Assembly (NCBI RefSeq): GCF_002741035.1
Contig: NZ_CP016808.1
Span: forward strand, 6,868,501 to 6,932,500
Reading direction: 5' to 3'
Source: Paenibacillus sp. BIHB 4019
GTDB lineage: Bacteria; Bacillota; Bacilli; Paenibacillales; Paenibacillaceae
Length of the DNA stretch: 64,000 nucleotides
The notes under the pieces are model-generated. The model ran no database searches. It worked only from the letters and a program-made list of their open reading frames with translations, and was not told the origin of the DNA. Shown piece after piece: positions 56,777-64,000 of this stretch (the stretch's first letter is position 1; the number at the start of each line of letters is the position of its first letter). Position numbers and translations under genes: made by a program.

Positions 56777-57661
56777 CTAACCCTTCGTCTCAGCTGCATG
56801 CAGCAGCTCAAGAAAACGATCAGCTGCATTCGGAAGCAGCGCCTCGCTCTCCTGATGGTTTTCAAGCCGGTTCTCGACACGATCCCATATTGGCAGCGCC
56901 GGCTGAAGCAAAACCCTTGTAGCGAGATTGACCGTCACTCTCCAGTCGTCTATATACTGAACGATGCTTTGCCTCAGCTCCGACACGGCCTCTCCTTCTC
57001 CTAAAGGAAGCGGAGCAGCATCCACCATTCGGATAAAGCCGTACAGCCGATGATGAAAATGGCGCGTTCCCTTCAGGATCATACATTTGCGCAGCACCGT
57101 CTCCTTCGAGGCCAATAATCGCCGTGCAAAGTCGCCTAAGTAAAAGGAATCCGCCTTGAGCATGCGGGACACGTAGCCAATCGCGGAAGCTTCCGTCACC
57201 TGAAGCATGCCTGGCACAAACCTCTGATACGGCAAGCCCAATGCATCATGGGCCGTCTTTAGTGCTGCCCGCTCCATCACCCCGCAAAACGCGGGATGGT
57301 CGTCGAAGATCAAGTAGCTTCCGTCCGGCAGAAGCTCACGTACAACAATGTAGTGCCCTGCATGCTCTTTGCCGTAGAACACCTTGGCATGCGGCATGTA
57401 GAACAGATCGCAAGGGAGCAGAACCAGATGCCCGCTTCGCAGTGCCTCATCGATCCAGTTGTTTTCATAACTCCGCTCAATTCCATAGTGTATAAGGAGC
57501 TGCTCCTCCGTAGCCAGCACCCGGCTCAAATCCACCTCCTCGGCTTCCCCGTCCCATACCGGCTTGAAAGCCCAGCGGTCTATCATTGCCGCATAAGGGT
57601 GAATGCCTGGATAGAGGGCAAGCAGCTTGTCGATGGAGCAATCCACCCACGCGAGATTCAT
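56777..57661 (-). CDS. BtrH-like papain-fold protein 1 (putative acyltransferase)
   Basis: A 294-residue protein. ATG 57661 overlaps the ACP stop (ATGA), so the two are coupled. A papain/C39-like triad can be drawn: Cys8 (WVDCSIDKLL), His103 (AGHYIVV) and Asp120 (GSYLIFDD). LPCDLFYMPHAKVFYGK is characteristic of the BtrH N-terminal-domain group. In butirosin synthesis BtrH transfers an amino-acyl chain from an ACP to an aminoglycoside. Coupling to an ACP gene supports a similar role here, with the ACP of 57658-57918 as donor. The C-terminal ~150 residues are helical. The acceptor is unknown. A peptidase role is less likely. Confidence 0.7.
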   Translation of the reverse strand: MNLAWVDCSIDKLLALYPGIHPYAAMIDRWAFKPVWDGEAEEVDLSRVLATEEQLLIHYGIERSYENNWIDEALRSGHLVLLPCDLFYMPHAKVFYGKEHAGHYIVVRELLPDGSYLIFDDHPAFCGVMERAALKTAHDALGLPYQRFVPGMLQVTEASAIGYVSRMLKADSFYLGDFARRLLASKETVLRKCMILKGTRHFHHRLYGFIRMVDAAPLPLGEGEAVSELRQSIVQYIDDWRVTVNLATRVLLQPALPIWDRVENRLENHQESEALLPNAADRFLELLHAAETKG

Positions 57662-57918
57662 GGCTGCAGCTTTCCGCAAATGCTATCAACCATATGCTGC
57701 AAGGTGGCAAAATTTTCGAAAAGCAATTCCTCGTCCTCAAAGACGATATTGTAATTCGTTTCAAATGCTACAACAAGAGTCATCGAAGCAAACGAATCCA
57801 TCCCATAGCTTGCCAGCTCATCATCTGGCGCGACATCTTCCTCCAGTTGAAGCTGTTCCTTGATCTGCGACTGTACATAACCCGCGATATGTTCCTTGGT
57901 CCATTCCGTACGGTTCAT
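57658..57918 (-). CDS. Acyl carrier protein 1
   Basis: An 86-residue ACP starting at ATG 57918 behind AAAGGAG. Helices flank the phosphopantetheine site ASYGMDSFASMTLV with Ser42, and it is acidic throughout. It should carry an amino-acyl or acyl intermediate on its 4'-phosphopantetheine arm, probably loaded by the adenylation enzyme at the end of the operon. Its stop overlaps the BtrH-like gene start. It lies 40 bp after the kinase gene. Confidence 0.87.
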   Translation of the reverse strand: MNRTEWTKEHIAGYVQSQIKEQLQLEEDVAPDDELASYGMDSFASMTLVVAFETNYNIVFEDEELLFENFATLQHMVDSICGKLQP

Positions 57919-57958
57919 AATGGATCTCCTTTCCAGGCTTAGAATGCGATTAGCTTGT

Positions 57959-59023
57959 TCATGCCAAATTCTCAGGCTTCCTGCCGAACAAGGTGCCTCC
58001 AATAATATCTTTCCTATAACGGCTCAAGGTCCATCTCTCCGTAATCCCAGCGGGCCGCTCGCCCCAAGACCGGAAATACGACATATAAAGCTGGATATGA
58101 CGAAACATCATCCAATCGGGAATATGGCGCTGAAGCTCTGCTGAGACGGTCCGGCAAACGGAATAGCCCTCCAAAAAATCATGCAGGAATAATTCCGGAG
58201 ACCAACTGCTCTCGCTCGCCCGGCTATGTTCCGCCAAACCGTAATATAAGGCAACCGCAATGTCGCTCGCATAATGATGATGCGTCAACCCGTCGAAATC
58301 GAACATTACGATGTCTTCCCCGTTCCAATGAAAATTGCGAGGATGCATATCGTTGTGGATTAAACCGAATTCCCCCGTACGCTCGGGAATCCGACTTACT
58401 TTGGTCATCCAGGTGTCAGCCGCCGATCGAAGCTCCGGGAGCGAGCTGAGGGCACACAACTCTAACGTTGGCAGCAGCTCAGATTCCTCCCATCTGGGAC
58501 GAGCCCATTCGGGCTGCTTCGGCTCATACAGCGCCGCAAGGCTATGCAGCTGTCCCATGGCCATCCCCCATACTTTGTAAAGCTTGGAGCCATGGTGGCT
58601 GGGGCTGACTCGCTCGCCTTCCGCCCACTCGAAAGCATACGCCCAGTATCCCGAGCTTCCGCCACTTCCTTCGCCGTCCATTTTGCCGTCTATGTCAACC
58701 ATTCCATCAATGCCTTCCATGCCTTTGATGCTGGAGCCGATGTTTTCTACGTATTGCCCGCTCCTTGCAACGATGGGCCTAGCCACGGAAACGCCATGAG
58801 AGGCAACAAATTGAACAAAATCGATTTCTCCCATCAGCTGCTCCCGAGTTCGACGGCTTTTCCGGGTCATTTTTAAAATAAATTTGCGACCCTTCCATTC
58901 CCATGCGTATACTCCGCTCTCATAGCTTTCCAGCGGAACGAAAGCGACCCGTTCTAGAGCGAAGCGTCCGATCGCTTCTTGAACGAGTCTATTGTCGTCT
59001 TGAACAAACAAATTAGCTTTCAT
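57959..59023 (-). CDS. APH/choline-kinase-like small-molecule phosphotransferase with low-complexity insert
   Basis: A 354-residue protein. ATG 59023 overlaps the preceding stop (ATGA). The N-lobe FILKMTRKSR supplies the ATP-binding Lys. The catalytic loop is HNDMHPRNF (Asp225, Asn230) and the metal site MFDFDG (Asp242). It phosphorylates a hydroxyl on a small molecule, plausibly the sugar or the ACP-derived product (or as self-protection). Residues 97-125 (GMEGIDGMVDIDGKMDGEGS and following) are a Gly/Asp repeat insert not expected in the fold. It is followed by the ACP 1 gene. Confidence 0.85.
   Translation of the reverse strand: MKANLFVQDDNRLVQEAIGRFALERVAFVPLESYESGVYAWEWKGRKFILKMTRKSRRTREQLMGEIDFVQFVASHGVSVARPIVARSGQYVENIGSSIKGMEGIDGMVDIDGKMDGEGSGGSSGYWAYAFEWAEGERVSPSHHGSKLYKVWGMAMGQLHSLAALYEPKQPEWARPRWEESELLPTLELCALSSLPELRSAADTWMTKVSRIPERTGEFGLIHNDMHPRNFHWNGEDIVMFDFDGLTHHHYASDIAVALYYGLAEHSRASESSWSPELFLHDFLEGYSVCRTVSAELQRHIPDWMMFRHIQLYMSYFRSWGERPAGITERWTLSRYRKDIIGGTLFGRKPENLA
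58649..58735 (-). repeat. In-frame degenerate microrepeat within the kinase gene
   Basis: The coding strand repeats ATGGAAGGCATTGATGGAAT-like units with GAYGGMAWRATGG variants, giving the Gly-Met-Asp-Ile-Asp-Gly run. It probably arose by replication slippage. Confidence 0.55.
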
Positions 59024-60063
59024 CGGCAAGCAGTTCCTTGTCCCTCGTCTACCGCTTTCAGCAGATCGCACAGCAATTTTTCGTGCTCATCAAGAAGCAG
59101 AGAGAATCGATCCTGCAGCAGGCCGATCTTATCTCGCTGGACAGATAAACCAACCTTGTATAACTGCATCAGTGCTTTGCGCCATTTCTCCCGCAATCCT
59201 TCCACGCGGTATAGAAGCTCTTGGCCCTCTTGTGGCCATCGTCCTTCATAGCGCCCGATATATGCAGAAAGGTATTCCAGCTGATGAAGCATCCCCCCGA
59301 CCCGGAAGCAATAATACACGTTCCGGCACACAGCAGAGAACGCCGGAGCATCTAACGCAGGCAGCTTAGCGTAGTCCCTTACGTATATACGGTAGGCAAG
59401 ACTGCCTTGGTACCTTTGGCCAGGCAACTCTAAGCCTTGATTAAATGAGCGAATGTTTTGGAGCACCGCATTAAAACGTTCTGAGCCTGAGGAAGGCTTC
59501 CGCTCCTTGTCAGTCTCGAACCAAGCGTACCCCCATAATCCCTTTTGCAGCGCATCAACCGTCAACACTCCTTCATAGGTAGTGACGTGCCCCGCCTGAT
59601 CGAGAAAGGAGCTGTCGCCGATCAGCACCGAATCGCTGCCATCGTCCCAGCCAAGCAGAAGGACAAGGTGATTCCTTTCTTCCCCATCTCTGAATACCTC
59701 ATGGTAGTCAAGCGATGTCGTACGTATAAACAGCAGCGGCATGCGGCCTTGCAGCACAGCCTCCCGCAGGCGCAGCAGCGCGGCACCCGGATTCAGCTCC
59801 ACCTCGAACGAGGCATGCGGCTTAAGTCCGTAAGTTTGGGCGAAGCGTTCTACAATGTCCTGCTGAGACGCAAGCCAAACCCTGTTCAGATCGCCGTAGT
59901 ACTCCAAATTCAGCCCGTTCGTCTCGAAATAAATATCCGCTTCATCGCTCTCCGCTGCCGCTTCCGGCCGTTCTCGCTCGAGGATGTGGTACAAACCGGA
60001 AAACAAGCAGTGCAGGCCCGCACGTATGGCAAAAGGTTTTTTATGCGTAATTTCCATTTCCAT
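59020..60063 (-). CDS. BtrH-like papain-fold protein 2 (putative acyltransferase)
   Basis: A 347-residue protein. The start at ATG 60063 (or 60057) lies within the end of the monooxygenase gene. A papain-type triad is visible: Cys19 (AGLHCLFSGLYHIL, the typical 'HC' entry of BtrH-like proteins), His132 (ERNHLVLLLGWDD) and Asp150 (SVLIGDSSF). The C-terminal ~130 residues are helical. It lies after the ACP 2 and monooxygenase genes, so it may transfer the acyl chain built on ACP 2. It is diverged from the copy at 56777-57661, implying a different donor or acceptor. Confidence 0.7.
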   Translation of the reverse strand: MEMEITHKKPFAIRAGLHCLFSGLYHILERERPEAAAESDEADIYFETNGLNLEYYGDLNRVWLASQQDIVERFAQTYGLKPHASFEVELNPGAALLRLREAVLQGRMPLLFIRTTSLDYHEVFRDGEERNHLVLLLGWDDGSDSVLIGDSSFLDQAGHVTTYEGVLTVDALQKGLWGYAWFETDKERKPSSGSERFNAVLQNIRSFNQGLELPGQRYQGSLAYRIYVRDYAKLPALDAPAFSAVCRNVYYCFRVGGMLHQLEYLSAYIGRYEGRWPQEGQELLYRVEGLREKWRKALMQLYKVGLSVQRDKIGLLQDRFSLLLDEHEKLLCDLLKAVDEGQGTACR

Positions 60064-61105
60064 TGGCTGTGGCCTCCTTTACCGCCGGCGAGAGTCCTTT
60101 GGGTTCCCCATTTCCTCTCACATAGGGAAGAATGTACTCGCCTATGCGCAATTGTTCATCGGGCCCTGCGAGCCCGCTCAGAATAAAATAGTCTACGCCT
60201 AGCTGCTGGAACTTCCGAATCGACTGCCGCACCTCCTCGTACGACCCGACGATGGAAAAGCCGTTTGATGTATTCAGCTGCACGAGTCCTGCCCATAAGT
60301 GCTCGGATACTTTCGCCATCGGGTCTGCATAATGCGCTTTGTAGCTCTGAATCCCTGCAGCATCGCAATTATTGCGGAACAGCCGGTTCGTGCGCTTCTC
60401 TAAAGCGCTCGCTCCGCCAAGAAAACGCTCTGCTGCGGACCAAGCCGATTCAGTCGTCTCCCTGGCAATAATATCGATCATTATGCCGCACTTAGGACGA
60501 TGCAGACTTGCCTTCGGGATATATCCACGAAACGTTTCAAGCCGCTTGCTGACAACCGGATAATCATGCCCGTACGTTAAATAATGGTGCCCGCTGGCAG
60601 CCGCGATTCGCATCGCCTCTGGGGAGCTGCCGGAAATGAACACGCTGCCGCGAGCAGGCGGCTTCGGATACAGCTCTCCTTGATTCACCTCGAACCAAGA
60701 GCCTCTAAAGTGGACAGTCCCGCCTTCTTGCAGCCGGTGAAACAGCTCTACAAATTCCTTCGTCCGCTCATAGCGCTGCTCATGGCTAAGCGCTTTCGTC
60801 ATGCGCCCCATCTCAATGGCCGAGCTGCCGGTTACTACATTTATATCTGCTCGGCCGCCAGTTAGCAGGTTTAATGTGCTTAGCGCTTTTGCTGCTGCCG
60901 TCGGCAGAATATAGCTCGTATTTTGCGCGATCAGAAATCGCAGCTTCCCGGTCCGCTCGGCCAAATACGCGGCAGCCAGCCATGGGTCCATATATTCGTT
61001 CGCGTTGATCAACAATACGGAATCAAAGCCATACCCTTCGGCGGCTCTAGCCTGCTCCGTTATCTGCTGAAGGTCACCCTGCGGAAGCATCCAGCAAAAA
61101 ACCAT
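60041..61105 (-). CDS. Luciferase-like FMN-dependent monooxygenase
   Basis: A 354-residue protein starting at ATG 61105, 8 nt after AAGGAG; a GTG three codons earlier overlaps the ACP stop. It is an SsuD/LLM-type barrel: MVFCWMLPQGDLQQITEQAR, RFLIAQNTSYILPTAAAKAL, LTGGRADINVVTG, VFISGSSPEAMRIAA and FSIVGSYEEVRQSI. Family members need reduced FMN from a partner reductase, which is not in the window. In butirosin the LLM enzyme BtrO hydroxylates an ACP-bound acyl chain. Placement directly after an ACP gene suggests the same chemistry here. Confidence 0.88.
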   Translation of the reverse strand: MVFCWMLPQGDLQQITEQARAAEGYGFDSVLLINANEYMDPWLAAAYLAERTGKLRFLIAQNTSYILPTAAAKALSTLNLLTGGRADINVVTGSSAIEMGRMTKALSHEQRYERTKEFVELFHRLQEGGTVHFRGSWFEVNQGELYPKPPARGSVFISGSSPEAMRIAAASGHHYLTYGHDYPVVSKRLETFRGYIPKASLHRPKCGIMIDIIARETTESAWSAAERFLGGASALEKRTNRLFRNNCDAAGIQSYKAHYADPMAKVSEHLWAGLVQLNTSNGFSIVGSYEEVRQSIRKFQQLGVDYFILSGLAGPDEQLRIGEYILPYVRGNGEPKGLSPAVKEATANGNGNYA

Positions 61106-61110
61106 TTCGC

Positions 61111-61377
61111 TCACTCCTTCGAAGGCTGCATCTGCTTATATTTTGAGATCAGCTCCCCGATTTTTCGCATCGTGGAGACATTTTCCGTCAATAAATCTTC
61201 ATCATCGATCATCAGGTCAAAATATTGCTCCAGCTCTACCACAAGCTCGACCACGAGAACAGAGCTTAAATACTGCTCCGTTAAATCCGCATCCTCTCCA
61301 AGCGCCACCAGCAGCTCCGGCTCTAGGTTTAGCAGCTTCGCCAAAATATTCACGATATGTTCCTTATTGTCCAGCAT
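61111..61377 (-). CDS. Acyl carrier protein 2 (variant attachment motif)
   Basis: An 88-residue acidic helical protein. ATG 61377 overlaps the end of the dehydrogenase gene by 14 nt. The helix II entry reads TEQYLSSVLVVELVVELEQY. Compared with the usual GxDSL it has YLSSV, with Ser39 as the probable phosphopantetheine site and Ser38 replacing the conserved Asp. Length and the VELVxxLE segment fit ACPs of the BtrI/D-alanyl-carrier group. It is followed 5 bp later by the monooxygenase gene. Confidence 0.75.
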   Translation of the reverse strand: MLDNKEHIVNILAKLLNLEPELLVALGEDADLTEQYLSSVLVVELVVELEQYFDLMIDDEDLLTENVSTMRKIGELISKYKQMQPSKE

Positions 61378-62659
61378 GAACAATCACCCCGCTTTGCGCT
61401 TCCGTATATCTGCCGTCGATGACGAGCTTGCCCGAGAGCAGATGCCTTTTCTCTTTAAATTCCTCCCAGCTAGTCATGATCGCGATAACTTCGCTCCCCG
61501 AAACCAGCTCCTCCATCGTTTGCGCATAAGAAATGGGCAGTCCAAAAGCCAAATCAAATGCATTCATCGCTATCGGGTCATAAGCAGCGATGTTCAAATA
61601 CCCCATCCCAAGCAATAGGCGAAGGATTCCGAAGGAAACAGCGCCGCGTACATCGTCACTTCCCGGCTTGAATGAAAGACCCAGAATGCCAATCTTTCGA
61701 TTCTTATCGTTTCCGGCAGCAGCGGCAATCTGCTCCGCCATTCGCTTTTGTGCCTTTTCGTTCACGTCAACCGCAGCCTTCAGCAGACCAGCATATTCGC
61801 CAATAGCTGAAGCATGATGAATCATTGAAGCGATGTCCTTCGGCAAGCAATAACCGCCATAGCCGCAGCCCGGATACACATAATCGGTCATTTTGGCTGG
61901 CGTGCCGTGCCAGCGCTTGTCCTCGTGAAGCAAATCGAACGCCTGAGGAATATCGATGTCGCCAGTCCGCTCCGCAATCATCGCCATCTCATTCGCGAAG
62001 CTGATCAGCGTAGCAAGCAGCGAATTGGACATGTATTTAACAAATTCGGCGGCTGTGGCCGATACGCGGCGGATGGGAGCATCAAAGCCCAAAGCATACA
62101 GCTCCGCAAGCTTCCGTCCGCCGATTGGCTCAGCTTCCCCGATAACGATCCGGTCCGGCTCCATCACATCGCGCCACGCCGAGCCTTCTCTTAGAAACTC
62201 CGGGTTTGCTGCTAGGCCGACATGCTCCCCAGGAAGTAATCCGAACTGCTCGAGCAGAGGAGCAATTACGCGGGAGGTCGTACCCGGCGGAACTGTGGAC
62301 TTGATGGCCAGCACGCGAAACTGTCCGTCCGATAACACCTCGTGGCTTGCCTTGATCCCATCCAGCAGAGCATTCAGGTCCGTGCCGCCATCGGCAAGAG
62401 CGGGAGTGCCAACGCAGTAAAAAATATATTCCGCCCGGCGCAATGCTTCTTCGAGCGTATCGCAAACTATGAATCGATTGCCCAAATAGCGGCCAAGATG
62501 CTCCTGCAGCTCCGGCTCGTGAAACGGGATCCTTCCGGCTTGGTACAGCTCCCTTTTGTTCGAATCGCAATCGTAGGCGAATAGCGTACAGCCGAGACGA
62601 TGGGCAAGTCCAAGCCCGGTCGTCAGACCGACGAAGCCTAGTCCAATTACCGCGATCAT
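61364..62659 (-). CDS. UDP-glucose/GDP-mannose dehydrogenase family enzyme
   Basis: A 431-residue protein. ATG 62659 overlaps the preceding stop (ATGA). It has the N-terminal NAD fold IAVIGLGFVGLTTGLGL, the STVPPGTT motif, PEFLREGSA, and the catalytic cysteine Cys271 in GYGGYCLPKD (usual form GFGGSCFPKD). It oxidises a nucleotide-hexose C6 alcohol to the acid in two steps; UDP-glucose to UDP-glucuronate is the simplest reading, and a UXS-like gene directly upstream could use that product. Part of the nucleotide-sugar block of the operon. Confidence 0.9.
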   Translation of the reverse strand: MIAVIGLGFVGLTTGLGLAHRLGCTLFAYDCDSNKRELYQAGRIPFHEPELQEHLGRYLGNRFIVCDTLEEALRRAEYIFYCVGTPALADGGTDLNALLDGIKASHEVLSDGQFRVLAIKSTVPPGTTSRVIAPLLEQFGLLPGEHVGLAANPEFLREGSAWRDVMEPDRIVIGEAEPIGGRKLAELYALGFDAPIRRVSATAAEFVKYMSNSLLATLISFANEMAMIAERTGDIDIPQAFDLLHEDKRWHGTPAKMTDYVYPGCGYGGYCLPKDIASMIHHASAIGEYAGLLKAAVDVNEKAQKRMAEQIAAAAGNDKNRKIGILGLSFKPGSDDVRGAVSFGILRLLLGMGYLNIAAYDPIAMNAFDLAFGLPISYAQTMEELVSGSEVIAIMTSWEEFKEKRHLLSGKLVIDGRYTEAQSGVIVHAGQ

Positions 62660-63750
62660 ACGGAGATCAGCTCCTTCTGCAGAAACCTTAAGTAGCGTCT
62701 GACCCCTTCGGACACTTCAATCTCGGGCAGGTAACCGAGCATACTTCGGGCTTTGGACAAATCTGGACAGCGCCTGGACGGGTTATGCAGCAGGTAATCC
62801 TTCTCCGGGGATGCAGCAAAGTGGATATCGCCCGTGTAGCCTTGCAGCTCGGCAGCAGCCTCACGGTATATGCCAGCCAACTGCTCAACGGACAGCTCGC
62901 CGCCGTCCATGCCGATATTAAAGCAGTCGAATTCGCCATGCAGCAGGACGCGGAGGTAGCCGTCAATCGCGTCGGAAATGTAGCAGAACGTCCGGGTCGG
63001 CTTGCCGTCCGAATGGATCACAATCGGTTCATCCCGGAGCACAGCAAGCGCAAAGTCGGCAGGCACCCTACGGTCCATAAGCGACATGCCCGGGCCGAAA
63101 TTGTTGAACGGCCGCACAATGCGGACCGGCATGCCGAATGTGTGATGATAGACGTAGCATAACGTCTCGCCCATTCGTTTCGACTCGTCGTAGCATGCGC
63201 GCGGGCCAATGCTCGGCACATGTCCCCAGTAGGACTCAGGGGTCGGTATGAAATTCGGGTCCGGATCGCCATATATTTCACTGCTGGAAAAGAACAGAAA
63301 GCCCTTCAGCGGGCGACGCTTATAGAAATCGAACAGCCGCTGCAGCCCCATGACATTCGCTTCGATCGTTTCCACTGGAAACTGCCGATAAAAGGTGGGC
63401 GAGGCGATGGAAGCCATATGAATGACGTAATCCGCACACTCGGCACCCTGTACAAGCTCAAGGCTGTCTCTGGCAATATCGAACGTGTGCACCTCGATAT
63501 CCTGATGCTCCGCCACTAGGGAGGAAAGCCACTCCGGGATGCCGGAACGGAATGTATCGAGCAGCAGCAGCTTGTCATAGGCATAGCCCTGCCGCTTCAG
63601 ATGAACGAACAAGTGAGTCAGATAAAAGCCGATAAAGCCGCCGCAGCCGGTAATGAGAATCCTCATGCCGGCGAAGCAGGCAGGATTGACCATTTTATCC
63701 TGAATATACGCCATATCTTCCTGCATGATCGGGTTATTCATCGCATCCAT
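62656..63750 (-). CDS. NAD-dependent epimerase/dehydratase, UDP-glucuronate-decarboxylase-like
   Basis: A 364-residue short-chain dehydrogenase-type enzyme, with the start taken at ATG 63750 (GGGAGGGG upstream, 7 bp after the rfbF-like stop). It has GCGGFIG (35-41), SSSEIYGDPDP and the YxxxK pair Tyr187/Lys191. The run ESYWGHVPSIGPRACYDESK is close to UDP-xylose synthase, whose form is ESYWGNVNPIG..SCYDEGKR. It may convert UDP-glucuronate to UDP-xylose or a 4-keto pentose. Other sugar dehydratase activities are possible. Confidence 0.85.
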   Translation of the reverse strand: MDAMNNPIMQEDMAYIQDKMVNPACFAGMRILITGCGGFIGFYLTHLFVHLKRQGYAYDKLLLLDTFRSGIPEWLSSLVAEHQDIEVHTFDIARDSLELVQGAECADYVIHMASIASPTFYRQFPVETIEANVMGLQRLFDFYKRRPLKGFLFFSSSEIYGDPDPNFIPTPESYWGHVPSIGPRACYDESKRMGETLCYVYHHTFGMPVRIVRPFNNFGPGMSLMDRRVPADFALAVLRDEPIVIHSDGKPTRTFCYISDAIDGYLRVLLHGEFDCFNIGMDGGELSVEQLAGIYREAAAELQGYTGDIHFAASPEKDYLLHNPSRRCPDLSKARSMLGYLPEIEVSEGVRRYLRFLQKELISV

Positions 63751-63757
63751 AGACGCT

Positions 63758-64000
63758 TCAGCCCCTCCCTTCATTGTCGTGCCAGCGCTTCCAGGGGGCT
63801 TCCCCGGAAGCCCAAAGGCTCTCGAGATATTGCTTGTCGCGCATCGTGTCCATGCAGTCCCAGAACCCATCGTGTCTGTAAGCCATAAGTTGCCCTTCCT
63901 CGGCGAGCCGGGGAAGGACATCGCTCTCAAGCACATCCGTATCGTGACCAATATAATCAAGCACGCCTGGCTCAAAAACAAAAAAGCCGCCGTTAATCCA
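63758..64000 (-). CDS. rfbF: Glucose-1-phosphate cytidylyltransferase, C-terminal part (truncated by window edge)
   Basis: The last 80 codons read GGFFVFEPGVLDYIGHDTDV, GQLMAYRHDGFWDCMDTMRD and SLWASGEAPWKRW, the C-terminus of RfbF/DdhA cytidylyltransferases. It makes CDP-glucose from CTP and glucose-1-phosphate. The 5' part and the operon promoter lie beyond the right edge, where a CDP-glucose 4,6-dehydratase could be expected. Confidence 0.88.
   Translation of the reverse strand, partial: WINGGFFVFEPGVLDYIGHDTDVLESDVLPRLAEEGQLMAYRHDGFWDCMDTMRDKQYLESLWASGEAPWKRWHDNEGRG

Noticed and set aside
56777..60063. BtrH-like proteins as C39 bacteriocin-processing peptidases
   Set aside because: No ABC exporter fusion or precursor peptide is present, and the adjacency is to ACP genes, which favours acyl transfer.
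59545..60186. 213-codon plus frame over the BtrH-like and monooxygenase genes
   Set aside because: It is antisense to two motif-supported genes and has no recognisable domain.

Overview
The window looks like a low-to-mid GC Firmicute of the Paenibacillus type. This rests on YesM/YesN two-component pairs next to LplABC-type sugar ABC transporters, many secreted or cytoplasmic glycoside hydrolases, a LicT/RAT-controlled PTS operon, strong AGGAGG ribosome binding sites with frequent TTG/GTG starts, and cre-like sites. No rRNA, tRNA or CRISPR array was seen. The genus is an inference from gene content.

Layout. 1-10.7 kb (mostly minus): a polymer-utilisation locus with the start of a sugar-binding lipoprotein (runs off the left edge), a YesN/YesM pair, a secreted GH85 endo-beta-N-acetylglucosaminidase and a secreted multidomain GH26 mannanase. 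It carries a decayed IS1595-type transposase, a small lipoprotein and a degenerate copy of the GH85 leader. 10.8-13 kb: thiM and a BenE-type permease. 13-19.6 kb: a beta-glucoside PTS operon bglP-licT-bglA-ptsH-ptsI with promoter, cre-like site, RAT and attenuator. 19.6-27.7 kb: GH43, a lipoprotein, an orphan BtrH-like protein, azlCD with a divergent MocR regulator, GNAT and LysR genes. 27.7-34.6 kb: a VOC / beta-propeller / Gfo-Idh-MocA operon with LacI-type operators, its LacI and AraC regulators, and a GH2 beta-glucuronidase-like enzyme. 34.8-43.7 kb: a methyltransferase and a very large DUF11-repeat protein (about 18 repeats) that appears to start at ATT and is split by an ATGA overlap. 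43.8-44.7 kb: a nicotianamine-synthase-like enzyme. 44.9-54.3 kb: an oligosaccharide ABC transporter, a second YesN/YesM pair and a GH51 arabinofuranosidase. The transporter and GH51 share an upstream direct-repeat motif.

54.5-64 kb (runs off the right edge): the most interesting part. It is a tightly packed minus-strand operon of nucleotide-sugar enzymes (RfbF, UXS-like, UGD), two free-standing acyl carrier proteins, a luciferase-like monooxygenase, two BtrH-like papain-fold proteins, an APH-like kinase and a free-standing adenylation enzyme. The parts resemble the ACP-tethered side-chain logic of butirosin (BtrI/BtrO/BtrH) joined to nucleotide-sugar supply. This suggests an amino-acylated glycoside or saccharide product that I cannot match to a known pathway.
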